The notes beneath the pieces were generated by a model. That model saw only the letters and a program-made list of their open reading frames with translations. It was not told the DNA's origin and made no database searches. From Mesobacillus campisalis (GTDB lineage: Bacteria > Bacillota > Bacilli > Bacillales > Cytobacillaceae), in assembly GCF_000986785.1 (NCBI RefSeq), contig NZ_LAYY01000003.1, positions 62,001 to 126,000 on the forward strand: DNA of 64,000 bases, written 5' to 3'. Shown here piece by piece: positions 25,965-34,722 of the stretch. Within the stretch, counting starts at the first letter, position 1. The number at the start of each line of letters is the position of its first letter. The translations under genes and the position numbers were made by a program.

Positions 25965-26201
25965 ATGTCTGAGCAACAAATGTTTGAACAAGTCCAGGAA
26001 GTATTAGATAAATTGCGTCCATTCCTTCTTCGTGACGGCGGTGACTGTGAATTGGTCGATGTGGACGAAGGCGTGGTAAAATTGCGTCTGCTCGGTGCGT
26101 GCGGAAGCTGCCCAAGTTCAACAATCACATTGAAGGCTGGAATCGAGCGCGCTCTTTTAGAGGAAGTACCGGGCGTTGTCGAAGTAGAACAAGTATTTTA
26201 A
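25965..26201 (+). CDS. yutI: Nfu-type Fe-S scaffold/carrier
   Basis: The 78-residue protein is a stand-alone NifU C-terminal domain (Nfu). It has the conserved [14 protein letters not shown] motif with Cys46 and Cys49, which bind a bridging [4Fe-4S] cluster in dimers, and the preceding [11 protein letters not shown] region. ATG 25965 follows AAAGGAG. It should pass clusters to apo-proteins such as lipoyl synthase. The A-type carrier is 2 kb away and the suf operon is in the same window. Confidence 0.93.
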   Translation: MSEQQMFEQVQEVLDKLRPFLLRDGGDCELVDVDEGVVKLRLLGACGSCPSSTITLKAGIERALLEEVPGVVEVEQVF

Positions 26202-26226
26202 TTTATCGTATAACAAGCAAATATAT

Positions 26227-26258
26227 GCAGCCGGGCCCTGTGCACGGCTGCTGTTGTT
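26227..26258 (+). terminator. Terminator of the nfu gene
   Basis: GCAGCCG and CGGCTGC are arms around an inner GC-rich loop and are followed by TGTTGTTTT. Confidence 0.7.
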
Positions 26259-26272
26259 TTAATGGAACTAAT

Positions 26273-26301
26273 AAAAAAAGCCCATCAGATTGGGCTTTTT
26301 T
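26273..26301 (-). terminator. Terminator of the hom-thrC-thrB operon
   Basis: AAAAAAGCCCA and TGGGCTTTTTT form an 11-bp stem with a 6-base loop and overlap the end of thrB. Confidence 0.85.
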
Positions 26302-27220
26302 TATTGTCCTGATGGATGATGGAAGTATAGCTTCCGCTCCGCTCGATTTCGAGCTGGACAATTTTCATCGCGCTCAGGGAACTTTCCAGGGATTGCGCCA
26401 ATTTTTTACCATTGCCCGGTTCTGCAAGGCATAGGAGCGATGGTCCCGCCCCGCTTAGGGCCGTTCCGAATGCACCGGATTCCAGGGCAAGCTGTTCAAC
26501 CTCATCCCACCAGGGGATCAGCCTCCTGCGATAAGGCTGATGGAAGCGGTCGCTGGCCATCATCTTGCCTGCCACCCGCCAATTACCGGTAAAAAGGGCC
26601 GCCAGCAGCTGGTTGGCCACCGCACTTGCCTCCACTGCCTGGGAAAACGCAATCCGCTCAGGAAGGACTTCCCGGGAGGATTCTGTCAATAATTCATCTT
26701 CGGGAATGACGGCCACAAGATCCATTTCAACAGAATGGACTGGAGTCAGGTCAATCCCGCTTTCAAGCTGACTGCCAACCACCAGGCCGCCATAAATGGA
26801 GGCTCCTACATTGTCCGGATGCCCCTCTACACCGGCTGCGATTTCCAGCTTCTCCTGCCTTGAGAGCTGAAGGCCGCAGAAATGGCTTGCCAGCTCGATC
26901 CCCGCAATAATGGCTGCCGCACTGGAGCCCAGCCCGCGAGCAAGGGGAATATCGCTTTCGACCGCAAGCCTGCATGGCGGCATTTCCCTGCCATATAATT
27001 TTGCTGTCCTGATAGCTATTTGGGCGATAAAATGCTCGCTGCCACGCGGGAACCTTTTTAGTTCCTCACTAAGAGGAATGATATCCCAGTGGGAATGGAG
27101 CTCCGCTTCCACACTGAGGTACAGGTTGACTGCAAGACCAATTGAATCGAACCCTGGTCCCAGGTTTGCCGAGCTGGCCGGCACCTTGACGGTGAACATT
27201 CCTCCGCTAATCGTATTCAT
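26285..27220 (-). CDS. thrB: Homoserine kinase
   Basis: The 311-residue enzyme is a GHMP kinase that phosphorylates homoserine for threonine synthesis. Visible motifs are [17 protein letters not shown] near the N-terminus, the ATP-binding [14 protein letters not shown] at about residues 91-104, and [15 protein letters not shown] near residue 250. It is the last gene of the hom-thrC-thrB operon; its ATG overlaps the thrC stop as ATGA, suggesting translational coupling. Its stop codon falls inside the terminator hairpin. Confidence 0.95.
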   Translation of the reverse strand: MNTISGGMFTVKVPASSANLGPGFDSIGLAVNLYLSVEAELHSHWDIIPLSEELKRFPRGSEHFIAQIAIRTAKLYGREMPPCRLAVESDIPLARGLGSSAAAIIAGIELASHFCGLQLSRQEKLEIAAGVEGHPDNVGASIYGGLVVGSQLESGIDLTPVHSVEMDLVAVIPEDELLTESSREVLPERIAFSQAVEASAVANQLLAALFTGNWRVAGKMMASDRFHQPYRRRLIPWWDEVEQLALESGAFGTALSGAGPSLLCLAEPGNGKKLAQSLESSLSAMKIVQLEIERSGSYTSIIHQDNKKSPI

Positions 27221-28278
27221 CGGTAGACAACTCCGCGAATATGTTCACATACCTTTTCTTCATCATTCGGCAGGACGACAGGCTTGATTGTACTGCATTC
27301 AATTGCAGTCGCCGGGTCCTTTAAGCCATTTCCGGTCAGGACGGCAACAATCCTTGCACCGAGCGGAATTTCGCCTTGCTGCAGTTTCTTGAAGACACCG
27401 GCAAGGGAAGCGCATGATGCGGGCTCAGCAAACACTCCCTCGGTGGCGGTAAGTGTGCGGTAGGCTTCAAGGATTTCTTCATCAGAGACTTCGTCAATCT
27501 TACCGCCTGACTCGTCTCTTGCATTAACTGCCAAATGCCAGCTGGCTGGATTTCCAATCCTGATGGCAGTGGCCACTGTTTCCGGGTTTTCAAATACCCT
27601 GTCATGGACAATGGCAGCCGCCCCTTCGGCTTCAAAGCCAAACATTTGCGGCAGGCCTGTTCCTTTTGCTGCATCATACTCCTTGAACCCTTTCCAATAG
27701 GCGGAGATGTTTCCCGCGTTTCCTACAGGGATAGCCAGAATATCCGGCGCGCTTCCAAGCTGGTCGCAGATTTCAAACGCAGCTGTTTTTTGGCCCTCAA
27801 GCCGATATGGGTTGACCGAGTTGACCAGGGCCACTGGCTCGGTTTCACTAATGTTTCTCACCATTTTCAGCGCCTCGTCGAAGTTGCCTTCAATCGAGAT
27901 GATTTCTGCCCCATACATGACTGCCTGGGCAAGTTTCCCCATGGCGATTTTGCCTTCAGGGATGACGACGATGCAGCGCATGCCAGCCCTTGCAGCATAG
28001 GCGGCTGCAGCAGCCGAGGTATTTCCGGTCGAAGCGCAGATGACCGTGTCGCTTCCGTCTTCCTTGGCTTTGGCCACCGCCATGACCATCCCTCTGTCCT
28101 TGAAAGATCCTGTCGGGTTGGTTCCCTCCGTTTTCACATAAAGATCGACACCCCATTTTTCGGACAATGAATCCAGCCGAATCAAAGGTGTATTCCCCTC
28201 ATGCAATGTCAGTGAGGGAGTGTTATCATTTACGGGAAGATATTCCCGGTACTCCTCCAATAAGCCTTGCCATCTCAC
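27217..28278 (-). CDS. thrC: Threonine synthase
   Basis: The 353-residue fold-type II PLP enzyme converts O-phosphohomoserine to threonine. The PLP lysine is Lys60 in [10 protein letters not shown], and the phosphate-binding loop is [13 protein letters not shown]. The start is GTG 28278, overlapping the hom stop codon (GTGA). Its length is typical of the short bacterial type. It lies between hom and thrB in one operon. Confidence 0.95.
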   Translation of the reverse strand: MRWQGLLEEYREYLPVNDNTPSLTLHEGNTPLIRLDSLSEKWGVDLYVKTEGTNPTGSFKDRGMVMAVAKAKEDGSDTVICASTGNTSAAAAAYAARAGMRCIVVIPEGKIAMGKLAQAVMYGAEIISIEGNFDEALKMVRNISETEPVALVNSVNPYRLEGQKTAAFEICDQLGSAPDILAIPVGNAGNISAYWKGFKEYDAAKGTGLPQMFGFEAEGAAAIVHDRVFENPETVATAIRIGNPASWHLAVNARDESGGKIDEVSDEEILEAYRTLTATEGVFAEPASCASLAGVFKKLQQGEIPLGARIVAVLTGNGLKDPATAIECSTIKPVVLPNDEEKVCEHIRGVVYR

Positions 28279-29573
28279 GCTCCAGCACTTCCTTCCACCC
28301 TGTAAGAACTCTTGACTTCCTTCAGTGCCTTCAAATCCCGCAGCTCCATCAATATTTCCTCATAATCTTTAAGGGACGCTTTGTGGGTAACGAGAACTAT
28401 TTCAGCCACACCTTTTTCCTTTACAGGCAGCTGAAGGATTTTTTCAAAGCTTACGCCATGTTTCGCGAATACAGAAGTTATTTCGGCAAAAACACCTACC
28501 TCATCTTTTACATGGAGCCTTAAGAAATACTTGGAGAAGATTTCTTCCGGAGCCTTCAGGTTTTTTTCATGCTGAGGGGCAATGGCTGAGCTTCCATTCA
28601 CCTCAAGACGCATGTTTTTCACCACTCCAACCAGGTCGGAAACAATTGAAGTTGCCGTAGGCAGGCTTCCAGCCCCAGGGCCATAGAACATGGTCTCTCC
28701 CACCGCTTCGCCGTATACATAAACCGCATTGTACTCATTATGCACCGAAGCAAGCGGATGGGAATGCGGCAGCAAGGTTGGCTGCACACTGACTTCCACT
28801 CTTTCCCCGTCGCGATGGGCGATTCCTAGCAGCTTCATTGTATAGCCCAGCTGTTTCGCATAATGAAGGTCTTCTTCGGTTACCTTGGTGATTCCAGTTG
28901 TCTTTACGTCATCGAGATCCACTTTCATTGAGAATCCCAAAGTTGCGAGGATCACCATCTTGCGGGCCGCATCAAGTCCTTCCACATCCGATGCCGGATT
29001 GGCCTCGGCGTACCCGAGCGCCTGGGCTTCTTTTAGAACATCCCCATAAGCGAGCCCTTCCTGTGTCATTTTCGTCAAAATATAGTTGGTCGTTCCATTG
29101 ACGATGCCCATGAGTTTGGTAATCCGGTCGGAAGCAAGTCCATCGACAAGGCTTCGGATAATCGGGATACCGCCTGCCACACTCGCTTCGTAAAATAAAT
29201 CGCAGCCATTTGCGGATGCCGCCCTCAACAGCTCTGAGCCGTAGATGGCCATTAAATCCTTATTGGCTGTAACAATATGTTTTTTATTTTCAATTGCCTG
29301 AAGCAATAGCTCTCTTGTTTTTTCCACGCCGCCCATGACTTCGATGACCACATCGATGCCAGGATCATTAATAATCTCATTGACATCTGTTGTTAAAACG
29401 CTCTCGTCAATTTTTACGGCTCTTTCCTTCCCCAATTCCTGCACGAGGACTTTTTTCACCTGGATTGGGCAGCCGACCTGATGCATCAGCTTATCCTGAT
29501 GGTTTTCAATTATCTTTATCACCCCGCTGCCAACCGTACCAAGACCGAGCAGTCCAATCGAAATCGCCTTCAT
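28275..29573 (-). CDS. hom: Homoserine dehydrogenase
   Basis: The 432-residue enzyme reduces aspartate semialdehyde to homoserine. It has an N-terminal NAD(P) Rossmann motif ([13 protein letters not shown]), the catalytic-domain segment [14 protein letters not shown], and a C-terminal ACT domain from about residue 350 ([20 protein letters not shown]) that allows threonine feedback control. ATG 29573 has GAGGAG 5 bases upstream; the longer in-frame start at 29600 lacks one. It is the first gene of the threonine operon and has a good SigA-type promoter about 55-85 bases upstream. Confidence 0.95.
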   Translation of the reverse strand: MKAISIGLLGLGTVGSGVIKIIENHQDKLMHQVGCPIQVKKVLVQELGKERAVKIDESVLTTDVNEIINDPGIDVVIEVMGGVEKTRELLLQAIENKKHIVTANKDLMAIYGSELLRAASANGCDLFYEASVAGGIPIIRSLVDGLASDRITKLMGIVNGTTNYILTKMTQEGLAYGDVLKEAQALGYAEANPASDVEGLDAARKMVILATLGFSMKVDLDDVKTTGITKVTEEDLHYAKQLGYTMKLLGIAHRDGERVEVSVQPTLLPHSHPLASVHNEYNAVYVYGEAVGETMFYGPGAGSLPTATSIVSDLVGVVKNMRLEVNGSSAIAPQHEKNLKAPEEIFSKYFLRLHVKDEVGVFAEITSVFAKHGVSFEKILQLPVKEKGVAEIVLVTHKASLKDYEEILMELRDLKALKEVKSSYRVEGSAGA

Positions 29574-29629
29574 AACTTCTCCTCGCTTTCTGTTCTCCAA
29601 TGGTAAACATTTGTCTTTATATAGTAGAC

Positions 29630-29658
29630 ATTATAGTTATTGTTTTCCCTATTTACAA
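29630..29658 (-). promoter_or_regulatory. Promoter of the hom-thrC-thrB operon
   Basis: On the minus strand TTGTAA (29653-29658) and a perfect TATAAT (29630-29635) are separated by 17 bases, 57 bases before the hom start codon. Confidence 0.7.
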
Positions 29659-29726
29659 GGGATTTTGCCTAAAAAAATAATGTAAACGCTTCACGGTTCA
29701 ACTATTTGGAAATTTCGGCTAAATAG

Positions 29727-29760
29727 CAAAAGAACCGCCATTAGTAGGCTGGTTCTTTTC
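29727..29760 (-). terminator. Terminator of the 2-hydroxyacid dehydrogenase gene
   Basis: AAAAGAACC and GGTTCTTTT pair around an inner AGCC/GGC(G) stem; the hairpin starts 10 bases after the stop codon. Confidence 0.78.
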
Positions 29761-29769
29761 CTCTCCGAG

Positions 29770-30750
29770 TTATGGCTCGAGCAGGATGGTGTTCACAAGT
29801 GTTTTTGGTTTTTGTCCAGTCAGCACCCGTTCGATATTGTCCACACAAATCTCAATCATTTTAATTCTCGTTTCCATAGTGGCACTGCCGATATGGGGCA
29901 GGGCCGTGACGTTTTCCAAAGCCAGCAGCGGGTGGTCCGCCGATATCGGCTCCTCCGCAAACACATCCAACCCTGCTCCAGCGATTTCCCTGTTTTTCAG
30001 TGCCTCGGCCAGGGCTGCTTCATCGGCGACCGCCCCTCTGGAAGCATTGATGAAAATGGCGGAGGATTTCATCTTTTTAAATACATCAGCGTTGAACAGA
30101 TGCTTTGTATCCGGTGTCAGGGGAGTCATGGCGACCAAGAAGTCGGATCGTTCCACCAGTTCATCGAAAGAGCAATATTGTGCTCCCAAAGCTTCTTCCG
30201 CATCAGGCTTCCTCGACCGGTTATGGTAAAGGATTTCCATGCCGAATCCTTTGGCCCGGCGTGCCACTGCCTCGCCAATCCCGCCCATGCCGGCAATCCC
30301 GATGGTTTTATGATGGACATCATGGCCGGCAAGCAAGAACGGGCTCCAGCTTTGCCATTTTCCGTCTTTAATAAATTCCGCGGCTTCCACTACCCTTCGT
30401 GCCGCGGCCAGCAGGAGGGCAAAGGTCAGGTCGGCAGTTGTCTCGGTCAGTACATCAGGCGTATTGCAAACATAAACGCCTTTTTCCGTCGCCGCATCTA
30501 CATGTATGTTGTCGTAGCCGACCGCCATATTGGCGACAACCTTCAACCTTTTTCCCGCCTCGAAAACCTCCTGTGTGACAGGGTCGGATACGACAGTTAG
30601 CAAAGCATCCGCTTTCGCTGCCTGTGACAGCAGGACATCATGCGGAACAGCCTGGTCCTCGCGTTCCCACATATGCACATCGAATCGCCCTACCAGCTTT
30701 TGATAGGCTTCCTCCGGCAATTTCCTGGTCAGATAGATATAAGGCTTCAT
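29770..30750 (-). CDS. D-2-hydroxyacid dehydrogenase (glyoxylate/hydroxypyruvate reductase-like)
   Basis: The 326-residue enzyme is an NAD(P)-dependent D-isomer-specific 2-hydroxyacid dehydrogenase. The Rossmann motif is GIAGMGGIGEAVARRA at about residues 151-166, the catalytic Arg is in FINASRGAVADE, the Glu in DVFAEEP, and the catalytic His in LPHIGSAT. N-terminal features (MKPYIYLTRKLPEEA and the VANMAVGYDNID-like segment) resemble glyoxylate reductases (GyaR/YvcT). Its physiological substrate cannot be fixed from sequence. It is separated from hom by a terminator and from yutH by 60 bases. The ATG at 30750 has GGAG upstream. Confidence 0.9.
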   Translation of the reverse strand: MKPYIYLTRKLPEEAYQKLVGRFDVHMWEREDQAVPHDVLLSQAAKADALLTVVSDPVTQEVFEAGKRLKVVANMAVGYDNIHVDAATEKGVYVCNTPDVLTETTADLTFALLLAAARRVVEAAEFIKDGKWQSWSPFLLAGHDVHHKTIGIAGMGGIGEAVARRAKGFGMEILYHNRSRKPDAEEALGAQYCSFDELVERSDFLVAMTPLTPDTKHLFNADVFKKMKSSAIFINASRGAVADEAALAEALKNREIAGAGLDVFAEEPISADHPLLALENVTALPHIGSATMETRIKMIEICVDNIERVLTGQKPKTLVNTILLEP

Positions 30751-30812
30751 TGTATTCTCCTCTGCTTAACAGTTGTCAAAATTATTTTAACATACTGAAA
30801 CCTGACAGGGAA

Positions 30813-31817
30813 TTACTTGTTTAGCCAGGATATCGAAGGAAGCTTCAAAGCACGGGCGGGCGCTTCGGCCAGCTGGTAAAAGCCTCCCAAAAAACGTTCG
30901 TGTTCCCCGCTCATCTTCAAATGCTTCAGCAATTGATCCTCCAGGGCAAGCTTTTGCTGCTCCGAACCGGTAATATAGTAGCCTTCCACACATTCAAAGT
31001 AATGGAGAGGAAATAACAGCCTGGAATAAAGAAGCCTCCAGGCGAATGGAGACAGCCTGGCCCCTTGCTGATAGCTGGAAAGGAACTTCCTGACTGCCGG
31101 CTGATAGGTTTGCGTATTGTAAAAATACCGTTCCCTGATCCATTCCGCCAAATCCCTTGATGGGTGGTCGAACACCCAGTCGAATGGATTTTTAATTACG
31201 TATTTGCCCCATGTCCTGGCTGTGTAACGCTCATGGCAGACCGTGCCATTGTCAGTTTCTGTCGGCTTGCCATCAAGTTCGGTGTCGGCAAGATATTGGA
31301 TTGCATTTTCGGCAAGCCCCATATAATACGGAAAGGAGTCTAAAAACATTTTTTCAAATTCATTTTCCGGCTCCTGCATCAGCTTCCCATTCCATACATT
31401 TTCCATCTGATCCAGCCGCTTTTCCCAGAGCTGCTTCCATTGCCCAATCCTGTTCACCGTTTTCACCTGAAAAGGCATATACCTTCCTCTCCAATGAAGA
31501 CGTGCCAGCTTGCTCCCCATTTTTTCAACAGAATTGGTTTTCAGCCCGGGATATTGAAGCAGGCAGTATTGGCTTCCTTCCCATTCACAAACCTGGGCTC
31601 CATCCCTCGCGCGGACCATTTGCGGGATTTCCTTGTCGCCAAAGCTGCGAAGCTGCCCCGAGATTTGTTCAAGCTCGCTTATTTCTTGCTCTTTCCTTCC
31701 TGTTGCGGTGATAATCAAGTAAAGCGTTTTATCCTGTTTAAAGGCTCGATATTTCTCGATATCCAGTTCATGGCCTTCCTTGATGCCGTATTTTTCCTTG
31801 AGCATTTTTTCGAACAT
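30813..31817 (-). CDS. yutH: Spore coat-associated kinase-like protein YutH
   Basis: The 334-residue protein belongs to the CotS/YutH group, spore coat proteins with an aminoglycoside-phosphotransferase-like fold. Segments such as YCLLQYPGL, LARLHWRGR and DWVFDHPSRDLAEWIRE mark the family; a complete kinase active site (HxDxxxxN) is not seen, so catalysis is doubtful. ATG 31817 follows AGAGGGG by 8 to 9 bases; the frame is open 36 codons further but without a ribosome site. Position next to yutG agrees with B. subtilis. It is expected to be made in the mother cell during sporulation. Confidence 0.85.
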   Translation of the reverse strand: MFEKMLKEKYGIKEGHELDIEKYRAFKQDKTLYLIITATGRKEQEISELEQISGQLRSFGDKEIPQMVRARDGAQVCEWEGSQYCLLQYPGLKTNSVEKMGSKLARLHWRGRYMPFQVKTVNRIGQWKQLWEKRLDQMENVWNGKLMQEPENEFEKMFLDSFPYYMGLAENAIQYLADTELDGKPTETDNGTVCHERYTARTWGKYVIKNPFDWVFDHPSRDLAEWIRERYFYNTQTYQPAVRKFLSSYQQGARLSPFAWRLLYSRLLFPLHYFECVEGYYITGSEQQKLALEDQLLKHLKMSGEHERFLGGFYQLAEAPARALKLPSISWLNK

Positions 31818-31992
31818 GCCGCAGCCCCTCTTCCAATCTTTTTTTAGTACTATATGAGGGGTGGGCGAAAAACTTGTTAAAATGCCCATTTTAGGAAAAC
31901 CTATTGAGAGATATATGCGAACCAAACGGGTTAAACCGAATAAATTAGGTTAAATAGATATCATAGAATTTTGGAAAGAAGGGTGACAACAT

Positions 31993-32496
31993 ATGTTAGA
32001 AAAAAAGAAATCTATTCATCTTACCGAGGAGAATGCCAGGGAATGGCTTCATAAACGAGGAGTGGAAGTAGAGGATATTGCGAAGCTTGTCTATTATCTG
32101 CAGGAAAAATATCACCCTTCCCTTGCGATGGAAGACTGCCTGGAAAATGTGGAAAGGGTTCTGTCCAAGCGTGAAGTGCAAAATGCCATCCTGACAGGAA
32201 TACAGCTGGATATCCTGGCGGAGGAAGGCAAGCTTGGCGAGCCTCTCCAGTCCATTATCGCGACAGATGAAAGTTTATACGGAGTTGATGAAATCCTCGC
32301 TTTTTCAATTGTTAATATATATGGGTCCATCGGATTCACCAACTACGGCTATATAGATAAACAAAAGCCCGGCATTCTTGAGAAGCTTAATGATAAATCC
32401 AGCGGTAAATGCCATACATTCCTGGATGACATCGTCGGAGCCATCGCCGCTGCCGCGTCAAGCCGCCTGGCCCACCGCGCTGCCAATATTGATTAA
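31993..32496 (+). CDS. yutG: PgpA-family phosphatidylglycerophosphatase-like protein YutG
   Basis: The 167-residue protein belongs to the PgpA family that dephosphorylates phosphatidylglycerophosphate in E. coli. It has the family stretches VEDIAKLVYYLQEKYHP, LYGVDEILAFSIVNIYGSIG, and HTFLDDIVGAIAAAASSRL with the conserved Asp pair. Unlike E. coli PgpA it has little membrane-spanning hydrophobicity, typical for the Bacillus YutG type, so its substrate is not certain. The ATG at 31993 follows GAAGGGTG. It is convergent with yutF. Confidence 0.83.
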   Translation: MLEKKKSIHLTEENAREWLHKRGVEVEDIAKLVYYLQEKYHPSLAMEDCLENVERVLSKREVQNAILTGIQLDILAEEGKLGEPLQSIIATDESLYGVDEILAFSIVNIYGSIGFTNYGYIDKQKPGILEKLNDKSSGKCHTFLDDIVGAIAAAASSRLAHRAANID

Positions 32497-32507
32497 AGCG
32501 AAAATGT

Positions 32508-32543
32508 CAAAAAAACGAGGGACTGGACTGTCCCTCGTTTTTT
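32508..32543. terminator. Bidirectional terminator between yutG and yutF
   Basis: AAAAAACGAGGGAC and GTCCCTCGTTTTTT form a 14-bp stem with a 6-base loop and T-runs in both directions; the yutF stop codon abuts it. Confidence 0.9.
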
Positions 32544-33307
32544 TACACTTCCCACTGGTCAAGTGTGTCGATTGTATAGGTTGGTTTCGTTTCGTATCCT
32601 TTAAGAAGTTCTTTTGTGGTCACTCCTGTATGTACCAGGAGGGTATCCAGGCCGGCCCTCATCCCTGCAAGGATATCTGTATCATAATTATCGCCGACCA
32701 TCAGGGTCTCGTCTTTGCCTGTCCCAAGAACCTCAAGTGCCTGCTCCATGATAATGGATTCCGGCTTTCCGATAAATTGGGGTTTCGTTTGGGTTGAAAC
32801 TGCTATTAGAGAGGTGAACGCCCCGTTTCCAGGCATGAAGCCGCGCTCCGTCGGGATGGCGATATCCGCATTGGTGGAAATAAACTTGGCTCCATTTCGG
32901 ATTGCAAGGCAGGCCACCGCCAACTTTTCATAGGTGATTTCGCGGTCGATGCCTGTTACGACAAAATCGGCATCATCGCCGGCTTCCCTGAAGCCTTTTT
33001 CAGCCATGGACGTTCTCAGACCCTCTTCCCCGATCATGTAGACTGCCGCATCTTTTTTCTGCTCGTAGATGTAATTGGCCGTTGCCTGGCTTGTCGTGAA
33101 CACTTGATGCTCCTCGGCGGGGATATCGAAGTCCCTGAGCTTCGAGGCAACCTGCGCCGGGGTACGGGAAGAATTATTCGTTACAAACAGGTAGGGAATA
33201 TTTACTTTTATCAAACGGCGAATAAAATCCGCTGCCTCTTCGATCCGTTCACTGCCCTTATACATCGTGCCATCAAGATCAATCAAATAGCCTTTATACT
33301 TTCTCAT
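32543..33307 (-). CDS. yutF: HAD-superfamily (subclass IIA) phosphatase YutF
   Basis: The 254-residue protein is a NagD-like HAD phosphatase. Motif I is GYLIDLDGTMYKG (Asp10 nucleophile, Asp12), motif II is LFVTNNSSRTP, and the C-terminal motifs III/IV include IGKPES and MVGDNYDTDI. It is cytoplasmic and probably hydrolyses a small phosphometabolite. ATG 33307 is preferred; ATG 33310 is 1 base after GGAGGAC and too close. The start overlaps a candidate 36-codon ORF. Its neighbours yutE and yutG match B. subtilis. Confidence 0.9.
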   Translation of the reverse strand: MRKYKGYLIDLDGTMYKGSERIEEAADFIRRLIKVNIPYLFVTNNSSRTPAQVASKLRDFDIPAEEHQVFTTSQATANYIYEQKKDAAVYMIGEEGLRTSMAEKGFREAGDDADFVVTGIDREITYEKLAVACLAIRNGAKFISTNADIAIPTERGFMPGNGAFTSLIAVSTQTKPQFIGKPESIIMEQALEVLGTGKDETLMVGDNYDTDILAGMRAGLDTLLVHTGVTTKELLKGYETKPTYTIDTLDQWEV

Positions 33308-33404
33308 CATCGTCCTCCTCGCTGTCACTGTCGCCTTCCTTCTTTAAAACCTTCAAAAGGAAGCTCCCTGCATGAGCAAAGGCCGTAAGAGGCGGCCTGG
33401 TCAA
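33294..33404 (-). CDS. Candidate small acidic-tail peptide between yutE and yutF
   Basis: An open frame of 36 codons starts at TTG 33404, 5 bases after the yutE stop codon, and overlaps the yutF start by 14 bases. The peptide has a mild hydrophobic N-terminal half (PLTAFAHAGSFLLKVL) and a strongly acidic tail (GDSDSEEDDDEK). No ribosome site precedes the TTG, so translation would depend on coupling to yutE. It fills the gap between two cotranscribed genes exactly, which is suggestive. It could be chance. Confidence 0.3.
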   Translation of the reverse strand: MTRPPLTAFAHAGSFLLKVLKKEGDSDSEEDDDEKV

Positions 33405-33408
33405 TTTT

Positions 33409-33846
33409 TTATCTTTTAAAAGCAGATACTGGACCAAGTTCATTAGTCAAATAGCTGCGGACCCTGCCGGAAAATTGCTTCAGGCTTGGCATGTCTTTCC
33501 CGAAGCTCTCCCGAAGGCGGACATGGTCGACATTTATGTATTGCTGGACGGTCATCTTCCTGAATGGAATCAGGTTTTTATATGCCTGATGCATCTCGGC
33601 TGTAATCACGGTTTCATCCAAAAGGATGTCGATGATGTCTTCATAGCTTCCCGGATCGCGCATGATAAAGCCGTCAATCATCATATTGCCCACATCGAGG
33701 ATAGCCTCAACGATAGTATGGGCCAATCGCTCCAGCGCTGCTTTCTCTATCGGGGTTTCCCATTTTTCCTGATCCGTAAAAAGGCTGATTTGCCTGTCCA
33801 AAAAGTGCAGCGTTTCCTCAATTGTATCCCTATCCACAAAATACAT
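33409..33846 (-). CDS. yutE: HepT-like protein YutE (DUF86)
   Basis: The 145-residue all-helical protein belongs to DUF86, the family of HepT toxins in HepT/MntA toxin-antitoxin pairs. The region equivalent to the HepT RNase motif (Arg, 4-6 residues, His, X, Tyr) reads PFRKMTVQQYINVD: the Arg and Tyr are kept but the His is Gln. No MntA nucleotidyltransferase gene is adjacent. It is therefore probably a housekeeping derivative, as for B. subtilis YutE, and not an active toxin. ATG 33846 has GGAGG 8 bases upstream. It precedes yutF on the same strand. Confidence 0.86.
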   Translation of the reverse strand: MYFVDRDTIEETLHFLDRQISLFTDQEKWETPIEKAALERLAHTIVEAILDVGNMMIDGFIMRDPGSYEDIIDILLDETVITAEMHQAYKNLIPFRKMTVQQYINVDHVRLRESFGKDMPSLKQFSGRVRSYLTNELGPVSAFKR

Positions 33847-34012
33847 GCACATTCCCTCCATCATGAAACTGTCAAAACTTACGCAAGCATTTCCTCTCTA
33901 TTTTACCATAATAGCGGCTCCTTTTTTCCGAATCAGCCTAAACCTGTAGGCATCCTGCTTTTCTTTTTGATAAGATGGAACAAGATGCAGCAGCATAGGG
34001 AGGAATGAAAGT

Positions 34013-34279
34013 ATGACAGACCGCTTTTTCTTATATGATGACGTAGTACCAACAAAAACCCGCTTTGTAAGCTTTATGGGTGAAAATCAGCGCTTTGACC
34101 TCGCCATTATCCAGTCGGACCGCTATTACGGCAAACAGCTTGTTCTCGATATCCAGGGAAACCGGTTTGCCATTATCGGGCATGATGACCTGGATGAAGA
34201 GGGCTATCTTGAATACGCCTTCAACTTGTCGGAAGAGGATGCCGAGGACCTGAGATCGTTCCTGCGCTCAGCGGTATAA
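34013..34279 (+). CDS. DUF3055 family protein
   Basis: The 88-residue protein matches DUF3055 (SAV0927-type), found in Bacillales. It opens with RFFLYDDVVPTKTRFVSFMG, has a central beta-rich part (YYGKQLVLDIQGNRFAIIG) and an acidic C-terminal helix (LSEEDAEDLRSFL). GGAGGAATGAAAGT precedes the ATG. No function is known. It is divergent from yutE and followed by another small gene on the same strand. Confidence 0.85.
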   Translation: MTDRFFLYDDVVPTKTRFVSFMGENQRFDLAIIQSDRYYGKQLVLDIQGNRFAIIGHDDLDEEGYLEYAFNLSEEDAEDLRSFLRSAV

Positions 34280-34377
34280 ACCTTTAAGGGAAGCCTGCCA
34301 GTCGCTTTTTCTGCTCATTTTGTTATTTTGCCAAAAATCACAAATACTACTAACAAAGCGAAAGAAAGGGTGATTGA

Positions 34378-34662
34378 ATGGCAAATAAGGATTCGGAAGT
34401 GTTTTCCGAGCTATCCAATGTGGAGAAAAGCAAAAATTTCCTAACAGCTGAAGAATTTCCGGAAGGACCCTATGGTTCTCCGCGAGCGGCAAGTGAGCCA
34501 GTCCAGAACAAAAGCAGTGAATGGAAGGAAGGCCAGCGATATTACAGCGCCTTTAACTATGAGAATAAAACATTGCACCAGGGAATGCCAAGACAGATGG
34601 AGGGGGCCCATCCCACCCATGACGACCCGGGGAAAGATGTACAGTCGCCTTATATTCCGTGA
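34378..34662 (+). CDS. Conserved hypothetical small cytosolic protein
   Basis: The 94-residue protein is hydrophilic and probably disordered in large part, with many Glu, Ser, Pro and Gly. Recognisable stretches are AEEFPEGPYGSPRAA and a C-terminal HPTHDDPGKDVQSPYIP. I recall similar small proteins in Bacillus annotated only as 'cytosolic protein'. The ATG at 34378 has AAAGGGTGATTG upstream and a terminator follows 16 bases after the stop. No function can be assigned. Confidence 0.7.
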   Translation: MANKDSEVFSELSNVEKSKNFLTAEEFPEGPYGSPRAASEPVQNKSSEWKEGQRYYSAFNYENKTLHQGMPRQMEGAHPTHDDPGKDVQSPYIP

Positions 34663-34677
34663 TTACCTCTGCATAGC

Positions 34678-34722
34678 AAAAGGAAGGAGGCCGTTCCCCA
34701 TGGGACCAGCCTCCTTCCTTTT
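34678..34722. terminator. Bidirectional terminator between small gene and yutD
   Basis: AAAAGGAAGGAGGC and GCCTCCTTCCTTTT form a 14-bp stem, with further GGTCC-type pairing towards the loop. Confidence 0.88.

Noticed and set aside
29574-29769. T-box or other riboswitch before hom
   Set aside because: No T-box sequence or long leader structure is visible; only a plain promoter is supported.
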